In this document: in pieces, positions 44,294-53,609 of the stretch | Layout: each line of letters opens with the position of its first letter | Numbering within the stretch: position 1 is the stretch's first letter | From: Streptomyces griseoruber | GTDB lineage: Bacteria > Actinomycetota > Actinomycetes > Streptomycetales > Streptomycetaceae | Direction of reading: 5' to 3' | DNA length: 64,000 bases | NCBI RefSeq assembly: GCF_001514205.1 | Contig: NZ_KQ948771.1 | Location: 62,001 to 126,000 of the forward strand | Position numbers and translations under genes: made by a program | The notes under the pieces: model-generated | Database searches by the model: none | Told to the model about the DNA's origin: nothing | Seen by the model: only the letters and a program-made list of their open reading frames with translations

Positions 44294-44991
44294 GCGCGCA
44301 CATCCTGGACAACCCCGCGCTGGCCTCCCTCACCGGGCCGCACGCGCACTTCGCCGAGCGCCGGGGCAGGGTGCTGCGCTACCCGGTGGACGTCTCGCCC
44401 TGGCTGGCCCTGCCGGACGAACCGGACGCCGACGACTGGGCGGACCTCGCGGCCCTCGCCGGTCCCGGCGCGGAGGTGCCGCTGCCCGGTTTCCGGGGCG
44501 AGGTCCCCGAGGGCTGGGAGATCACCTTCCAGGTGGAGGGCGTCCAGCTCGTGGACGACGGCCTCGCGGCGGCCCCGGACCCGGAGGCCGTCCGCCTCGG
44601 TCCCGCCGACGTCCCCGAGATGCTCGACCTGGTCGCCCGCACCCAGCCCGGACCGTTCGAGCGGCGCACCATAGAACTCGGCACCTATCTCGGCATCCGC
44701 CGCGACGGCGCCCTGATCGCCATGGCGGGCGAGCGGCTCCACCCGCCCGGCTGGACCGAGATCAGCGCGGTCTGCACCGACCCGGCCCACCGCGGCGAGG
44801 GCCTCGCCACCCGGCTGATCCTCGCCGTCGCCGACGGCATCCGCGCACGGGGCGAGACCCCGTTCCTGCACACCGGCGCCGGCAACACCGGCGCCATCCG
44901 CCTCTACGAGTCCCTGGGCTTCCGCCTGCGCCGCAGAACCGCGTTCCTGGCGGCGCGGACACCGGAGCGCCCGGGGGCGCTGGTGCCGTAG
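44290..44991 (+). CDS. GNAT-family acetyltransferase
   Basis: 233 residues. The GNAT fold occupies ~100-225, with the acetyl-CoA loop HRGEGLAT (167-174) and the NTGAIRLYESLGFRLRRR motif near the end. The N-terminal ~95 residues form an extra domain found in FR47-like members. It is translationally coupled to the oxidoreductase gene. Substrate unknown. A long bidirectional hairpin follows. Confidence 0.87.
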   Translation: MSAHILDNPALASLTGPHAHFAERRGRVLRYPVDVSPWLALPDEPDADDWADLAALAGPGAEVPLPGFRGEVPEGWEITFQVEGVQLVDDGLAAAPDPEAVRLGPADVPEMLDLVARTQPGPFERRTIELGTYLGIRRDGALIAMAGERLHPPGWTEISAVCTDPAHRGEGLATRLILAVADGIRARGETPFLHTGAGNTGAIRLYESLGFRLRRRTAFLAARTPERPGALVP

Positions 44992-44997
44992 GCGGGC

Positions 44998-45043
44998 GGC
45001 CGTCGGTCAGGAGACCCGGGTGCGGTCCTCCTGGCCGACGGCC
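44998..45043. terminator. bidirectional terminator between convergent genes
   Basis: A 16-bp stem with a single T/G mismatch (44998-45013 with 45028-45043) and a 14-base loop, between the GNAT stop at 44991 and the end of the minus-strand gene at 45047. Confidence 0.75.
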
Positions 45044-45046
45044 GGG

Positions 45047-45835
45047 TCAGCCGTGCGCCCGCCGGACCGTGACCTCGTACTGGTCGACCGCGCCCTCCCA
45101 GCGGATGACGAGCGTGCCGTCGGTCTCTTCGTCGTCCTCCGCGTCCCGCATGGCGTGGAGACTCAGGGCCAGGTCGTGCGACTCGGGGTCGCAGAACGCG
45201 GCCAGGTAGTCGCGCAGACCGTCGTCCCGGACGGCGGCGACCCGCTCGTGCGCCTCCTCGCCGACCTCGTCGGCCGCGTCACCGAGGCCGGCGGGCACGT
45301 CGTGCGGGCCGGTCGTGGCATGGAGCCCGGTGGCGGCGCGCAGGGCGTCGAGAAGGGTGTCGCCGGAGGCTATCCGGGCCTCCCACACCGTCCAGGCTCT
45401 GCCGGGCAGGCCCGCGGAGGCGAGGTCGACGCCGTGACGGCCGGCGATCCGGCCCAGCTCGGCGCCGGACAGCAGGTCGCCGTGGACCGGGCCGGGCGCG
45501 GCGAGCTCCTCGGCGAGCCCGGCGGGGAACGCGGCCGGATCCACGGTGAACAGGGACCGGCTCGCGTCGAAGACCAGGACCGTCTCGTCGCAGTCACCGG
45601 GTGGCGTCAGCAGCAGATGGTCCAGGCGCACGGGCTCCTCACCGGCCAGCGCCGCGCGGTCCACCCAGGCCGGTTCCTGGTCCATCTCGCTCTCGGCGAG
45701 GAAGTTGCCCGTGTAGTAGGCGCCGTAGGGAACGTCCGGAAACGAGGAGAGGGGGCGGCCGACGACCTCGCCGAAGGCCTGGGCGAGGGTGTCCCGCCAG
45801 GTGTCGGCCGGCGGGGTCGGGTGGGCGTCGGACAT
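45047..45835 (-). CDS. uncharacterised soluble protein
   Basis: 262 residues, strongly acidic, no membrane segment or signal. The central part reads TVLVFDASRSLFTVDPAAFPAGL and the end has a beta-rich DGTLVIRWEGAVDQYEVTVRR. I do not recognise the family and see no catalytic motif. The ATG at 45835 was taken because codon use degrades upstream. The neighbouring MarR gene is co-directional, 83 bases upstream. Confidence 0.65.
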   Translation of the reverse strand: MSDAHPTPPADTWRDTLAQAFGEVVGRPLSSFPDVPYGAYYTGNFLAESEMDQEPAWVDRAALAGEEPVRLDHLLLTPPGDCDETVLVFDASRSLFTVDPAAFPAGLAEELAAPGPVHGDLLSGAELGRIAGRHGVDLASAGLPGRAWTVWEARIASGDTLLDALRAATGLHATTGPHDVPAGLGDAADEVGEEAHERVAAVRDDGLRDYLAAFCDPESHDLALSLHAMRDAEDDEETDGTLVIRWEGAVDQYEVTVRRAHG

Positions 45836-45918
45836 GGGCGAACTCCCGGGACACGGTGCAAGAGTGACGTACAGGAGGAAGTGAACCGCACGGCACTGAC
45901 AACCGGGCCCCCGGCCGG

Positions 45919-46353
45919 TCATCCGGCGGGCGGGGCGCCCCACGCGTTGTACCGGACCAGGTACTCCGCGAACCGCTCCAGGTCCCCCGGCGGCCACTCG
46001 GCGAGCCGCTCCCGGAAGGCCGCACGGCGGCTCTCGGTGACCTGGGCGAGGATGCGGCGGCCGGCGTCGGTGAGATGGAGGAGCTGGACGCGGTGGTCCT
46101 CGGGGTCGACCCGGCGCTCGATCAGGGCCGCCCGCTCCAGGGCGGCCACCTGGCGGCTGACCGTCGACTTGTCCAGGGCGTGGAGCGCGGCCAGGTCCGT
46201 GGCCCGGCACCCGCCGCTCTCCTCCAGATGACCGAGGAGGGTGTACGACACCAGGGACAGCTCGGGGTGCAGCCGGCCCGCGGAGGCGCGGGCGCGCCGG
46301 GCGAAGACCGTCATCTCCCGCTGGATGGTCTCCACGGCCTCGGCTGCTTGCAT
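45919..46353 (-). CDS. MarR-family regulator
   Basis: 144 residues with a winged helix at ~50-105 (RATDLAALHALDKSTVSRQVAALERAALIERRVDPEDHR). The inverted repeat GTTGCATAGTACAAC lies 22 bases upstream of its start and resembles the operator of the MarR gene at 2723, suggesting a similar DNA reader. It is divergent from the PrmC-like gene at 46505. Confidence 0.87.
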   Translation of the reverse strand: MQAAEAVETIQREMTVFARRARASAGRLHPELSLVSYTLLGHLEESGGCRATDLAALHALDKSTVSRQVAALERAALIERRVDPEDHRVQLLHLTDAGRRILAQVTESRRAAFRERLAEWPPGDLERFAEYLVRYNAWGAPPAG

Positions 46354-46374
46354 GGGGGCTCCCTCATGTTCTTG

Positions 46375-46389
46375 GTTGCATAGTACAAC
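46375..46389. promoter_or_regulatory. MarR operator upstream of the 45919 regulator
   Basis: GTTGCATAGTACAAC, an imperfect inverted repeat with GTTG/CAAC arms and a 7-base centre, in the promoter region of the MarR gene. Compare GTTGCACAGTCAAC at 3147-3160 (minus strand). Confidence 0.5.
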
Positions 46390-46504
46390 TCCAGGAGCGG
46401 GGGTGCTAAAGTGATCGACCGGCCGTGGACCTCACGGCCCGTGCGACGCGAGGAGGTGAGACCGATTACCGCCGTTCGTTTCCCCGAAAGGTGTTCGTCC
46501 TTCG

Positions 46505-47305
46505 ATGTCTCTCTCCTCTCCGTCCGCTCCGTCCTCCCCCCGTGACGCCGTCGTCGCCGCACTGCGCGCCGCCGGGTGCGTCTTCGCCGAGGACGAGGCG
46601 GAGCTGATCCTCTCCACCGCCCGTACACCCGCCGAACGCGACGCCATGGTGGCGCGCCGCGTGGCCGGGCACCCGCTCGAACTCGTTGTCGGCTGGGCCG
46701 AGTTCCGCGGTCTGCGGATCACCGTCGAACCCGGTGTCTTCGTGCCCCGCCGCCGCACCGAGTTCCTCGTCGAACAGGCCCTCGCGCACGCCCCGCACGC
46801 CTCGGTCGTCGTGGACCTGTGCTGCGGCTCGGGCGCGGTCGGCGCCGCTCTCGCCGCGGCGCTCGGCGCGGTGGAACTGCACGCGGCCGACATAGACCCG
46901 GCGGCGGTGCGCTGCGCCCGCGCCAATGTCGCCGCCCACGGCGGCCACACTCATCACGGCGATCTGTTCGAGGCACTCCCCGGCCGGCTGCGGGGCCGGG
47001 TCGACATCCTGGCCGCCAATGTGCCGTACGTCCCCACCGACGAGGTTCCCCTGCTGCCCGCGGAGGCCCGCGACCACGAGCCGCGCACCGCCCTCGACGG
47101 CGGCGGCGACGGACTCGACGTGCTGCGCAGGGTCGCCGCCGGGGCGCCCGAGTGGCTGGCGCCCGGCGGGATCCTCCTGGTGGAGACCAGCGAGCGGCAG
47201 ACCCCGGCCGCCGTCGAGGCCTTCGCCCGCGCCGGTCTGACGGTCCGTCCGGCCGAGGACGAGGAGCGGAACGCCCACGTGGTGCTGGGGACCCGGGTCA
47301 GGTAG
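46505..47305 (+). CDS. PrmC/HemK-like glutamine methyltransferase
   Basis: 266 residues. Small helical N-terminal domain, PGVFVPRRRTEFLVE substrate-side motif, SAM motif I VDLCCGSGAVG (103-113) and the catalytic Asn-Pro-Pro-Tyr motif in the variant form NVPY (172-175). It belongs to the putative N5-glutamine methyltransferases that are distinct from the release-factor enzyme next to prfA. Its end overlaps the convergent membrane protein gene by 8 bp. Confidence 0.88.
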   Translation: MSLSSPSAPSSPRDAVVAALRAAGCVFAEDEAELILSTARTPAERDAMVARRVAGHPLELVVGWAEFRGLRITVEPGVFVPRRRTEFLVEQALAHAPHASVVVDLCCGSGAVGAALAAALGAVELHAADIDPAAVRCARANVAAHGGHTHHGDLFEALPGRLRGRVDILAANVPYVPTDEVPLLPAEARDHEPRTALDGGGDGLDVLRRVAAGAPEWLAPGGILLVETSERQTPAAVEAFARAGLTVRPAEDEERNAHVVLGTRVR

Positions 47306-48014
47306 CGGCGCCGCTGCCCGTGGGGCCGGGGGAGCCGTCGTCCCCGCGGTTCCACGGGCCGTGCCCCGGGAAGCCGCCGTGCCGGTCGTCCTTGTCCGGA
47401 CCACGGCCTCGGAAGTCGGAGAAGTCGCCGGAGACGACCCGGGCCGCCGTGTGGGTGCCGCCCGAGCGGGAACCGACGACGACCACCGAGTCGCCCTTCT
47501 TCAGCGCGGACGCTCCCGAGCCGGAGCCGCCGTCGGTGCGCACGGTGGCGTCCGCACCGACCGTCCAGGTCCACGAGGTGCCGTCCTCGCTCTTCACCGT
47601 GACCCGGTCGCCGTCCACCTTCTCGACCGTGCCGCGCTGCCAGACCCGTACGACCCACTTGCCGGTGTCACGGTCCTTCACGGTCGCCTCGCCGTGCGCC
47701 GCGTCGCCGCCGAACCCGAAGCCGAACCACGGTCCGCCGCGCCCGTGCCCGCCGCCCGGCCCCTCCGACGGCGACGACGGCGACGACGGCGACGGGGCCG
47801 ACGGGGACGCCGAGGGGGAGCCGCCGGACGAGCCGCCCGAGGCCGCCGCGTAGGCGACCGTGCCGCCGAGGGCCAGCACCGCGACGGTCGTGGCCGCGAT
47901 CAGCGCCCGACCGCGCACCGGCCGGCGCCGCCCTAGCGCGCCCGGCTCGCGCTCCTCGCCGCCCGGACCCGAGAGCACCTCGACCTCTTCCGGCTGCTCA
48001 TGCTCCTGCATCAC
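47298..48014 (-). CDS. single-pass membrane protein with DUF5666-like domain
   Basis: 238 residues. A cytoplasmic basic segment (~1-35), one membrane helix (~38-60), a Ser/Pro/Gly-rich linker, then a beta domain (~105-210: GTVEKVDGDRVTVKSEDGTSWTWTV, LKKGDSVVVVGSRSGGTHTAARVV) like DUF5666 repeats. Outside the membrane by topology. Start ATG 48014 or 48011. It is 125 bases downstream of the phosphatase gene on the same strand. Function unknown. Confidence 0.78.
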   Translation of the reverse strand: MMQEHEQPEEVEVLSGPGGEEREPGALGRRRPVRGRALIAATTVAVLALGGTVAYAAASGGSSGGSPSASPSAPSPSSPSSPSEGPGGGHGRGGPWFGFGFGGDAAHGEATVKDRDTGKWVVRVWQRGTVEKVDGDRVTVKSEDGTSWTWTVGADATVRTDGGSGSGASALKKGDSVVVVGSRSGGTHTAARVVSGDFSDFRGRGPDKDDRHGGFPGHGPWNRGDDGSPGPTGSGAAT

Positions 48015-48138
48015 GGCTCACCTTCCTCGGCCCGGCCGGCGGGCACGGCTGGAAACGGCTGGCACTCCTCACTGTGATTGTCGGATCGGCGCGATAAGGA
48101 AGCGGTAATAAATCCCTGTGAATCGGGCCGCCCGGCTC

Positions 48139-50202
48139 TCAGCCGCGGGCCCGGGCCACGAGAAGTGCCACGTCGTCGTGGTTGTCGGGGTGGTGCAGCT
48201 CGGACAGCAGATGGTCGCAGAGCTCCTCCAGCGGCCGCTGGGGATCGCCCAGGAGCGCGAGCAGCGCGTCCAGGCGCTCGTCGAGGGAGTGCCGCCGGGT
48301 CTCCACCAGCCCGTCCGTGTACAGCACCAGCAGGTCGCCGGGGGTGAACGCGACGTCGGTCGTCGAGAAGGCCACCCCGCCCACGCCCAGCGGCGCGCCC
48401 GTGGGCAGCTCCAGCAGCTCCGGTGGCGCACCCGGGCGCACCCGGGCCGGCGGCAGATGGCCGGCGTTGGCGATGCGACAGCGGCCCAGCCGGGGGTCGT
48501 GGACGGCGTACACACAGGTGGCGATGGAGTGGTCCAGGCCCTGGGTGATCCGGTCGAGGTGCTCCAGGAGCACCGCTGGGTCGAGGTCGAGGGAGGCCAG
48601 GGTGGTGGTCGCGGTGCGCAGCCGGCCCATCGTGGCGGCGGCGTCGATGCCGCTGCCCATCACATCGCCGACGACCAGCGCGGTCTTGCCGTCCTCGAGC
48701 GGGATGACGTCGAACCAGTCCCCGCCGACCTCGGTGGTGGCGCCCGCCGGCTGGTAGCGCGAGGCGACCTCCAGGCCGCCGGTGACCGGCGGATGGCTGG
48801 GCAGCAGGCTGCGCTGGAGGGTGAGTGCCGTCGTACGGGCGTTCTGGTACCAGCGGGCGTTGTCGATCTGCACCGCCGCGCGGGCCGCCAGTTCCCGGGC
48901 GAGCAGCAGGTCGTCCCGGCCGAACGGCAGCGGGTTGTGGATCCGCTTGAGGTCCAGCGCGCCGAGCACCTCGCCGCGGGCGATGAGCGGGACGGCCAGA
49001 CAGGAGTGCACCCCGGCCCGGGCCAGCAGCCCGGCCGCCTCGGCGGAGGGCGCGATCCGGGCCAGGTCCGCCTCCTCGACCCGCGCGATCACGACCGGCT
49101 GCCCGGTGCGGACGCACTCCGTGACCAGCTGGTCGGCGGCGTAGCGGACCACCTGTCCGGCCGGGGCGGCGGCGCGCAGCGCCTCGGGTGCGTCGACGGC
49201 CCGGACCGCCAGGGAGCGGATGGCGGCCGCCTCGGTGGCGTGCGGGCCGAAGGGGCGGCCCGCCACCACGTCGTCGAGCAGGTCCACCGAGGCCACGTCC
49301 GCCAGTTCCGGCACGGCGACCTCGGCGAGTTCGCGGGCGGTGCGCTCCAGGTCCAGGGTGGTGCCGATCCGGGCCGAGGCGTCGGCGATCAGCGCGAGCC
49401 TGCGCCGCGCCGCCTCCGCCTCCAGGCCCGCCCGGTACTGGTCGGTGACGTCGACGACCGAGGCGGCCACGCCCAGCACGGTGCCGCGCGCGTCCTCCAG
49501 CCGGTACAGCGAGACCGACCACGCGTGGTCCCGGTCCGGGTCGGCCCCGGTCCGGCCGACCGTGGACCGGTCGACGAGCGGCTCCCCGGTCCGCAGCACC
49601 TCCCGCATCGCCATCTCCAGCGCGTCCGCGTCCACCGAGGGCAGCACCTCGCGGATCCGGCGGCCGAGGTGCTCCTCGGGCGGCAGGCCGTTGATCCGCG
49701 CCAGCGCCGGATTGACCGAGACGAACCGCAGATCCGGGTCGACCACGGCCAGACCGATGGGGGACTGCGCGACCATGCGCGTGGACAGCGCCACGTCCCG
49801 CTCCAGCCGGCGCACCGTCGACCGGTCCGCGGCGAGTCCCAGGGCGTAGACGGTGCCCTGGTCGTTGACCAGCCGCATGTTGCGGAACTCCACCATCCGG
49901 GTGGAGCCGTCCTTGCGGCGGACGGGGAACGCCCCGGCCCAGCTCCGGCCGGTCGCCATGACGTCGGCGAACAGCTTGACGACCAGGTCGACATGGCGCT
50001 CGTGGATCATCACCTGGGCCGCGTACCGGCCCAGCGCCTCGTCCGCCGTGTAGCCGAACAGCTCTTCGGCCTGCGGGCTCCAGAGCACGACGCGCCCCTT
50101 GGTGTCGAGCACCACCGAGGCCACGTTCAGTACGTCCAGCAGCCCGCTGGGCAGGGCGGGGGCGCCGCCCACGGCCGTGGACGATCCGACTGCCGCACTC
50201 AT
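48139..50202 (-). CDS. PAS-PAS-GAF-SpoIIE protein phosphatase
   Basis: 687 residues: PAS ~15-130 (VVLWSPQAEELFGYTADEALG), PAS ~135-260 (GLAVVDPDLRFVSVNPALARINGLP), GAF ~275-430, and a PP2C/SpoIIE phosphatase ~450-687 with GGDWFDVIPLEDGKTALVVGDVMGSG, AGHLPP and HDDVALLVARA (metal-binding Asp residues). No HATPase kinase domain is fused. Such proteins dephosphorylate anti-anti-sigma factors in response to a signal read by the PAS/GAF domains; the partner is not encoded nearby. ATG 50202 lies after a GGAGG some 14 bases away; longer starts are possible. Confidence 0.9.
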   Translation of the reverse strand: MSAAVGSSTAVGGAPALPSGLLDVLNVASVVLDTKGRVVLWSPQAEELFGYTADEALGRYAAQVMIHERHVDLVVKLFADVMATGRSWAGAFPVRRKDGSTRMVEFRNMRLVNDQGTVYALGLAADRSTVRRLERDVALSTRMVAQSPIGLAVVDPDLRFVSVNPALARINGLPPEEHLGRRIREVLPSVDADALEMAMREVLRTGEPLVDRSTVGRTGADPDRDHAWSVSLYRLEDARGTVLGVAASVVDVTDQYRAGLEAEAARRRLALIADASARIGTTLDLERTARELAEVAVPELADVASVDLLDDVVAGRPFGPHATEAAAIRSLAVRAVDAPEALRAAAPAGQVVRYAADQLVTECVRTGQPVVIARVEEADLARIAPSAEAAGLLARAGVHSCLAVPLIARGEVLGALDLKRIHNPLPFGRDDLLLARELAARAAVQIDNARWYQNARTTALTLQRSLLPSHPPVTGGLEVASRYQPAGATTEVGGDWFDVIPLEDGKTALVVGDVMGSGIDAAATMGRLRTATTTLASLDLDPAVLLEHLDRITQGLDHSIATCVYAVHDPRLGRCRIANAGHLPPARVRPGAPPELLELPTGAPLGVGGVAFSTTDVAFTPGDLLVLYTDGLVETRRHSLDERLDALLALLGDPQRPLEELCDHLLSELHHPDNHDDVALLVARARG

Positions 50203-50547
50203 GCCACGCACCGCCTCCGCACCTCGCCGAGGCACGCTGTCCCCCGTGCCGACTCCCCCTGTTCCTCCGCGCTCAATCCGTTTCTCCCACGGATCGGGAC
50301 GTTCTTCTCCATGCTCCTGCAGTACGTGGGCGGACGCCGTTCGCCTCAAGGCCGGACCGAGTCACCTGTCCTGTGTGCCGACGGACCGCAAGACTTACCG
50401 CTTCCTGCCGCTTCCTACCGCTTCACCAAGAGCAGAGAGCCCGCGGGGCCTCGCTGGTCCCGCCCGGTAAGTGGTGCTTCTCTGGGGTTGTGGGGCTGTG
50501 CGCGGGGAACCCATGTACCGCCCCACCGCACGAGAGGAGCGATCACG
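50203..50547. other. 345-base divergent intergenic region with 10-bp direct repeats
   Basis: No gene seen. At 50398-50427 three direct repeats of CCGCTTCCTA (last copy CCGCTTCACC) follow each other at a 10-base period, on one face of the helix. It must hold the promoters of the phosphatase (minus) and the small gene at 50548 (plus), but I could not pick convincing -35/-10 pairs. Confidence 0.5.
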
Positions 50548-50916
50548 ATGGACCGTGCACGACCGCACGAGGAGCCCGTCTCCCTCGAGATCAGCGGATG
50601 CAGCAAGGAGGACGCGCGGATCGTCTTCGACACCCTCTGCGCCTGCTTCGAGTCCGACCGGGGCCCCGACGAGGTGCCCCAGCAGCTCCATGAGACCCGC
50701 CCGATGGTGTGGCTGGGCACCTTCGAGGTCACCGAGGCCCACGAGTGCCCGCCGCCGGCCCGGCTCTCGGCCTCCGTCGAGGCCGACGCCCAGGGCGGCT
50801 ACTGGGCGGTCGAGCGGCTGCGCTCGACGCTCGACTCGATGTTCGCGGTGCGCGACCTCGCCTCGGCCTCCGGGGACCAGGAACGCGAACTGCACGTCCT
50901 CCTGGAGAGCAGGTGA
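50548..50916 (+). CDS. small actinomycete protein of unknown function
   Basis: 122 residues, acidic, soluble, with a conserved-looking CSKEDARIVFDTLCACF start, a central MVWLGTFEV strand and a C-terminal helix WAVERLRSTLDSMFAVRDLAS. Ribosome site GAGAGGAGC 8 bases ahead of ATG 50548. Not recognised as any enzyme; it reads like one of the short proteins restricted to actinomycetes. Confidence 0.75.
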   Translation: MDRARPHEEPVSLEISGCSKEDARIVFDTLCACFESDRGPDEVPQQLHETRPMVWLGTFEVTEAHECPPPARLSASVEADAQGGYWAVERLRSTLDSMFAVRDLASASGDQERELHVLLESR

Positions 50917-50944
50917 GTGCCGCACGTCACCCCTGAAGGTTTTT

Positions 50945-50983
50945 TGCAACTAGTTGCATAAACCGTGCGCGGTCCTCTAGAAC
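50945..50983 (+). promoter_or_regulatory. fadH-like promoter with 14-bp palindromic operator
   Basis: TGCAACTAGTTGCA (50945-50958) is a perfect palindrome overlapping a -35 box TTGCAT (50954-50959); an 18-base spacer leads to TAGAAC (50978-50983). The candidate binder is the PadR protein encoded downstream at 53064. Confidence 0.6.
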
Positions 50984-51016
50984 TGGAGGCGAACACCGCC
51001 GCGCACGGAGGCCGCC

Positions 51017-53032
51017 ATGAGCCGTTACCCCCACCTGCTGAGCCCGCTCGACCTGGGCTTCACCACGCTGCCCAACCGCGTCCTGATGGGCTCGATGCAC
51101 GTCGGCCTGGAGGAGGCCGACCGTGGCTTCGAGCGCATGGCGGAGTTCTACGCCGCCCGGGCCCGCGGCGGAGTGGGCCTGATCGTCACCGGCGGCATCG
51201 CCCCCAACGACGAGGGGCGCCCGTACGAGGGCGGCGCCAAGCTCACCACCGAGGAGGAGGCGGAGCAGCACCGCACGATCACCGAGGCCGTGCACCGCGA
51301 GGGCGGCCGGATCGCGATGCAGATCCTGCACTTCGGCCGCTACGCCTACCACCGGGACCTGGTGGCCCCGAGCCCCCTCCAGGCACCCATCAGCCCCTTC
51401 CCGCCCCGCGAGCTCACCGACGCCGAGGTCGAGCGCACCGTCGACGATTACGCCCGTGCCGCCCGCCTCGCCCGGCGGGCCGGCTACGACGGCGTCGAGA
51501 TCATGGGCTCCGAGGGCTACCTCATCAATGAGTTCATCGCCGCGCCGACCAACCACCGCACCGACCGCTGGGGCGGCTCGTACGAGAACCGCATGCGCTT
51601 CCCCGTCGAGATCGTGCGCCGGGTACGCGAGGCGGTCGGCGAGGACTTCATCGTCGTCTACCGGCTGTCCATGCTCGACCTCGTTCCGGGCGGCTCCACC
51701 CTCGACGAGGTGGTCACCCTCGCCAAGGCCGTCGAGGAGGCCGGCGCGACCATCATCAACACCGGCATCGGCTGGCACGAGGCCCGCATCCCCACCATCG
51801 CCACCTCCGTGCCGCGCGGCGCCTACACCTGGGTGACGAAGCGGCTGATGGGCGAGGTGTCGATCCCGCTCGTCACCACCAACCGCATCAACACCCCGGA
51901 AATCGCCGAGCAGTTGCTCGCCGACGGCCGCGCCGACATGATCTCCGTGGCCCGGCCGATGCTCGCCGACCCCGACTTCGTGAACAAGGCCGCGGCCGGC
52001 ACGCCGGAGGCCATCAACACCTGCATCGGCTGCAACCAGGCCTGCCTGGACCACACGTTCAGCGGCCAGATCACCTCCTGTCTGGTCAACCCGCGTGCCT
52101 GCCACGAGACCGAGCTCGTCCTCTCCCCGACCCGGCGGCGCAAGCGCATCGCCGTCGTGGGTGCCGGACCGGCCGGTCTCGCCTGCGCGGTGTCGGCGGC
52201 CGAACGCGGCCATGACGTCACGTTGTTCGACGCGGCGGGCGAGATCGGCGGCCAGCTCAACGTCGCCCGCAAGGTCCCCGGCAAGCAGGAGTTCGACGAG
52301 ACGCTCCGCTACTTCCGCCACCAGCTCGACGCGCACGGCGTGGACGTCCGCCTCAACACGCCAGTGGCGGCCACTGACGTGGACGACTACGACGAGGTCG
52401 TCGTCGCCACCGGCGTCGCCCCGCGCACCCCCGGCATCCCGGGCGTCGACCACCCGAGCGTCGTCGGCTACCTCGACGTCCTGCGGGACGGCGCGCCGGT
52501 CGGCGACCGCGTGGCGATCCTCGGCGCGGGCGGCATCGGCTTCGACGTCGCCGAGTTCCTCACCGACGGCGGCGACAAGGCGAGCGAGGACCCGGCGGTG
52601 TACTTCCGCCAGTGGGGCGTCGACACGGACTACGCGGCCCCCGGCGGCCTCGCCGCCCCCGAGCGCCCCGCCCCGCCCCGCACGGTCCACCTCCTCCAGC
52701 GCAAGACCAGCAAGGTCGGCGCCGGCCTCGGCAAGACCACCGGCTGGATCCACCGCACCGAGCTCAAGCACCGGGGCGTCACCATGGTCCCGGGCGTGCG
52801 GTACGACCGTATCGACGACGCCGGCCTGCACATCACCGTCGGTGACGAGAGCACGGTCCTGGAGGTCGACACCATCGTGCTGTGCACCGGACAGGACCCG
52901 CGCCGCGACCTCTACGAGGCACTGCTCGCCGCCGGGACGAAGGCCCACCTCATCGGCGGCGCCGACGTGGCCGCCGAACTCGACGCCAAGCGCGCCATCA
53001 AGCAGGGAACCGAGCTGGCGGCGGCACTGTAG
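51017..53032 (+). CDS. 2,4-dienoyl-CoA reductase-like FMN/FAD/4Fe-4S oxidoreductase (FadH family)
   Basis: 671 residues, full length for FadH. Old-yellow-enzyme FMN barrel (1-~330), with active-site segments QILHFGRYAYH and GYDGVEIMGSEGYLINEF; four-cysteine 4Fe-4S cluster CIGCNQAC...SC (~336-356); then FAD/NAD(P) domains (VVGAGPAGLACA ~380, ILGAGGIGFDVAEF ~495). It reduces unsaturated acyl-CoA thioesters or related enoates with NADPH. The PadR regulator follows 31 bases downstream. Confidence 0.9.
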   Translation: MSRYPHLLSPLDLGFTTLPNRVLMGSMHVGLEEADRGFERMAEFYAARARGGVGLIVTGGIAPNDEGRPYEGGAKLTTEEEAEQHRTITEAVHREGGRIAMQILHFGRYAYHRDLVAPSPLQAPISPFPPRELTDAEVERTVDDYARAARLARRAGYDGVEIMGSEGYLINEFIAAPTNHRTDRWGGSYENRMRFPVEIVRRVREAVGEDFIVVYRLSMLDLVPGGSTLDEVVTLAKAVEEAGATIINTGIGWHEARIPTIATSVPRGAYTWVTKRLMGEVSIPLVTTNRINTPEIAEQLLADGRADMISVARPMLADPDFVNKAAAGTPEAINTCIGCNQACLDHTFSGQITSCLVNPRACHETELVLSPTRRRKRIAVVGAGPAGLACAVSAAERGHDVTLFDAAGEIGGQLNVARKVPGKQEFDETLRYFRHQLDAHGVDVRLNTPVAATDVDDYDEVVVATGVAPRTPGIPGVDHPSVVGYLDVLRDGAPVGDRVAILGAGGIGFDVAEFLTDGGDKASEDPAVYFRQWGVDTDYAAPGGLAAPERPAPPRTVHLLQRKTSKVGAGLGKTTGWIHRTELKHRGVTMVPGVRYDRIDDAGLHITVGDESTVLEVDTIVLCTGQDPRRDLYEALLAAGTKAHLIGGADVAAELDAKRAIKQGTELAAAL

Positions 53033-53063
53033 GCCCGTCGGGGCCCCTCCCTAGGATGACGTC

Positions 53064-53609
53064 ATGTCACTCCCGCACGCGATCCTCACCGCCCTGCTAG
53101 AGAAGCCGTCGTCGGGGCTGGATCTGACCCGCCGGTTCGATCGGTCGATCGGGTACTTCTGGTCGGCGACGCACCAGCAGATCTATCGCGAGCTGGGAAG
53201 ACTGGAGGCCGAGGGCCACATCCGCGCCCTGCCCGCCGCCCAGCCGGCCCGGGGACAGAAGAAGGCCTACGAGGTCCTGCCCGCGGGCCGTGCCGAACTG
53301 GCGCGGTGGACGGCCGCGCCCCAGGACCCCAAGCCGCACCGCGACGCGCTGCTGCTCCGACTGCGGGCCGCGGCCGTGGTCGGCACCGCGGGACTGGAGG
53401 CCGACCTGCGCCGCCACCGGGAGCTGCACCGGCGGCAGCTGGCCGAGTACGAGGAGATCGAGAAGCGCGACTTCCCGCCCGGTGACGACAGCGCGCAGGC
53501 CAGGCTCCAGCACCTGGTCCTGCGCGCGGGCATCGAGCTGGAGACCTTCTGGATCCAGTGGCTCACCGAGGCACTGGAGGACCTGCCGGTCGTGGAGGAC
53601 ACTCCTTAG
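53064..53609 (+). CDS. PadR-family regulator (AphA-type, with C-terminal helical domain)
   Basis: 181 residues: PadR winged helix at 1-~85 (ILTALLEKPSSGLDLTRRFDRSIGYFWSATHQQIYRELGRLEAEG) and a C-terminal helical dimerisation domain of the PadR subfamily 1 type. It is co-directional and probably co-transcribed with the FadH-like gene, so it likely controls that operon through the palindrome at 50945-50958. Confidence 0.88.
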   Translation: MSLPHAILTALLEKPSSGLDLTRRFDRSIGYFWSATHQQIYRELGRLEAEGHIRALPAAQPARGQKKAYEVLPAGRAELARWTAAPQDPKPHRDALLLRLRAAAVVGTAGLEADLRRHRELHRRQLAEYEEIEKRDFPPGDDSAQARLQHLVLRAGIELETFWIQWLTEALEDLPVVEDTP

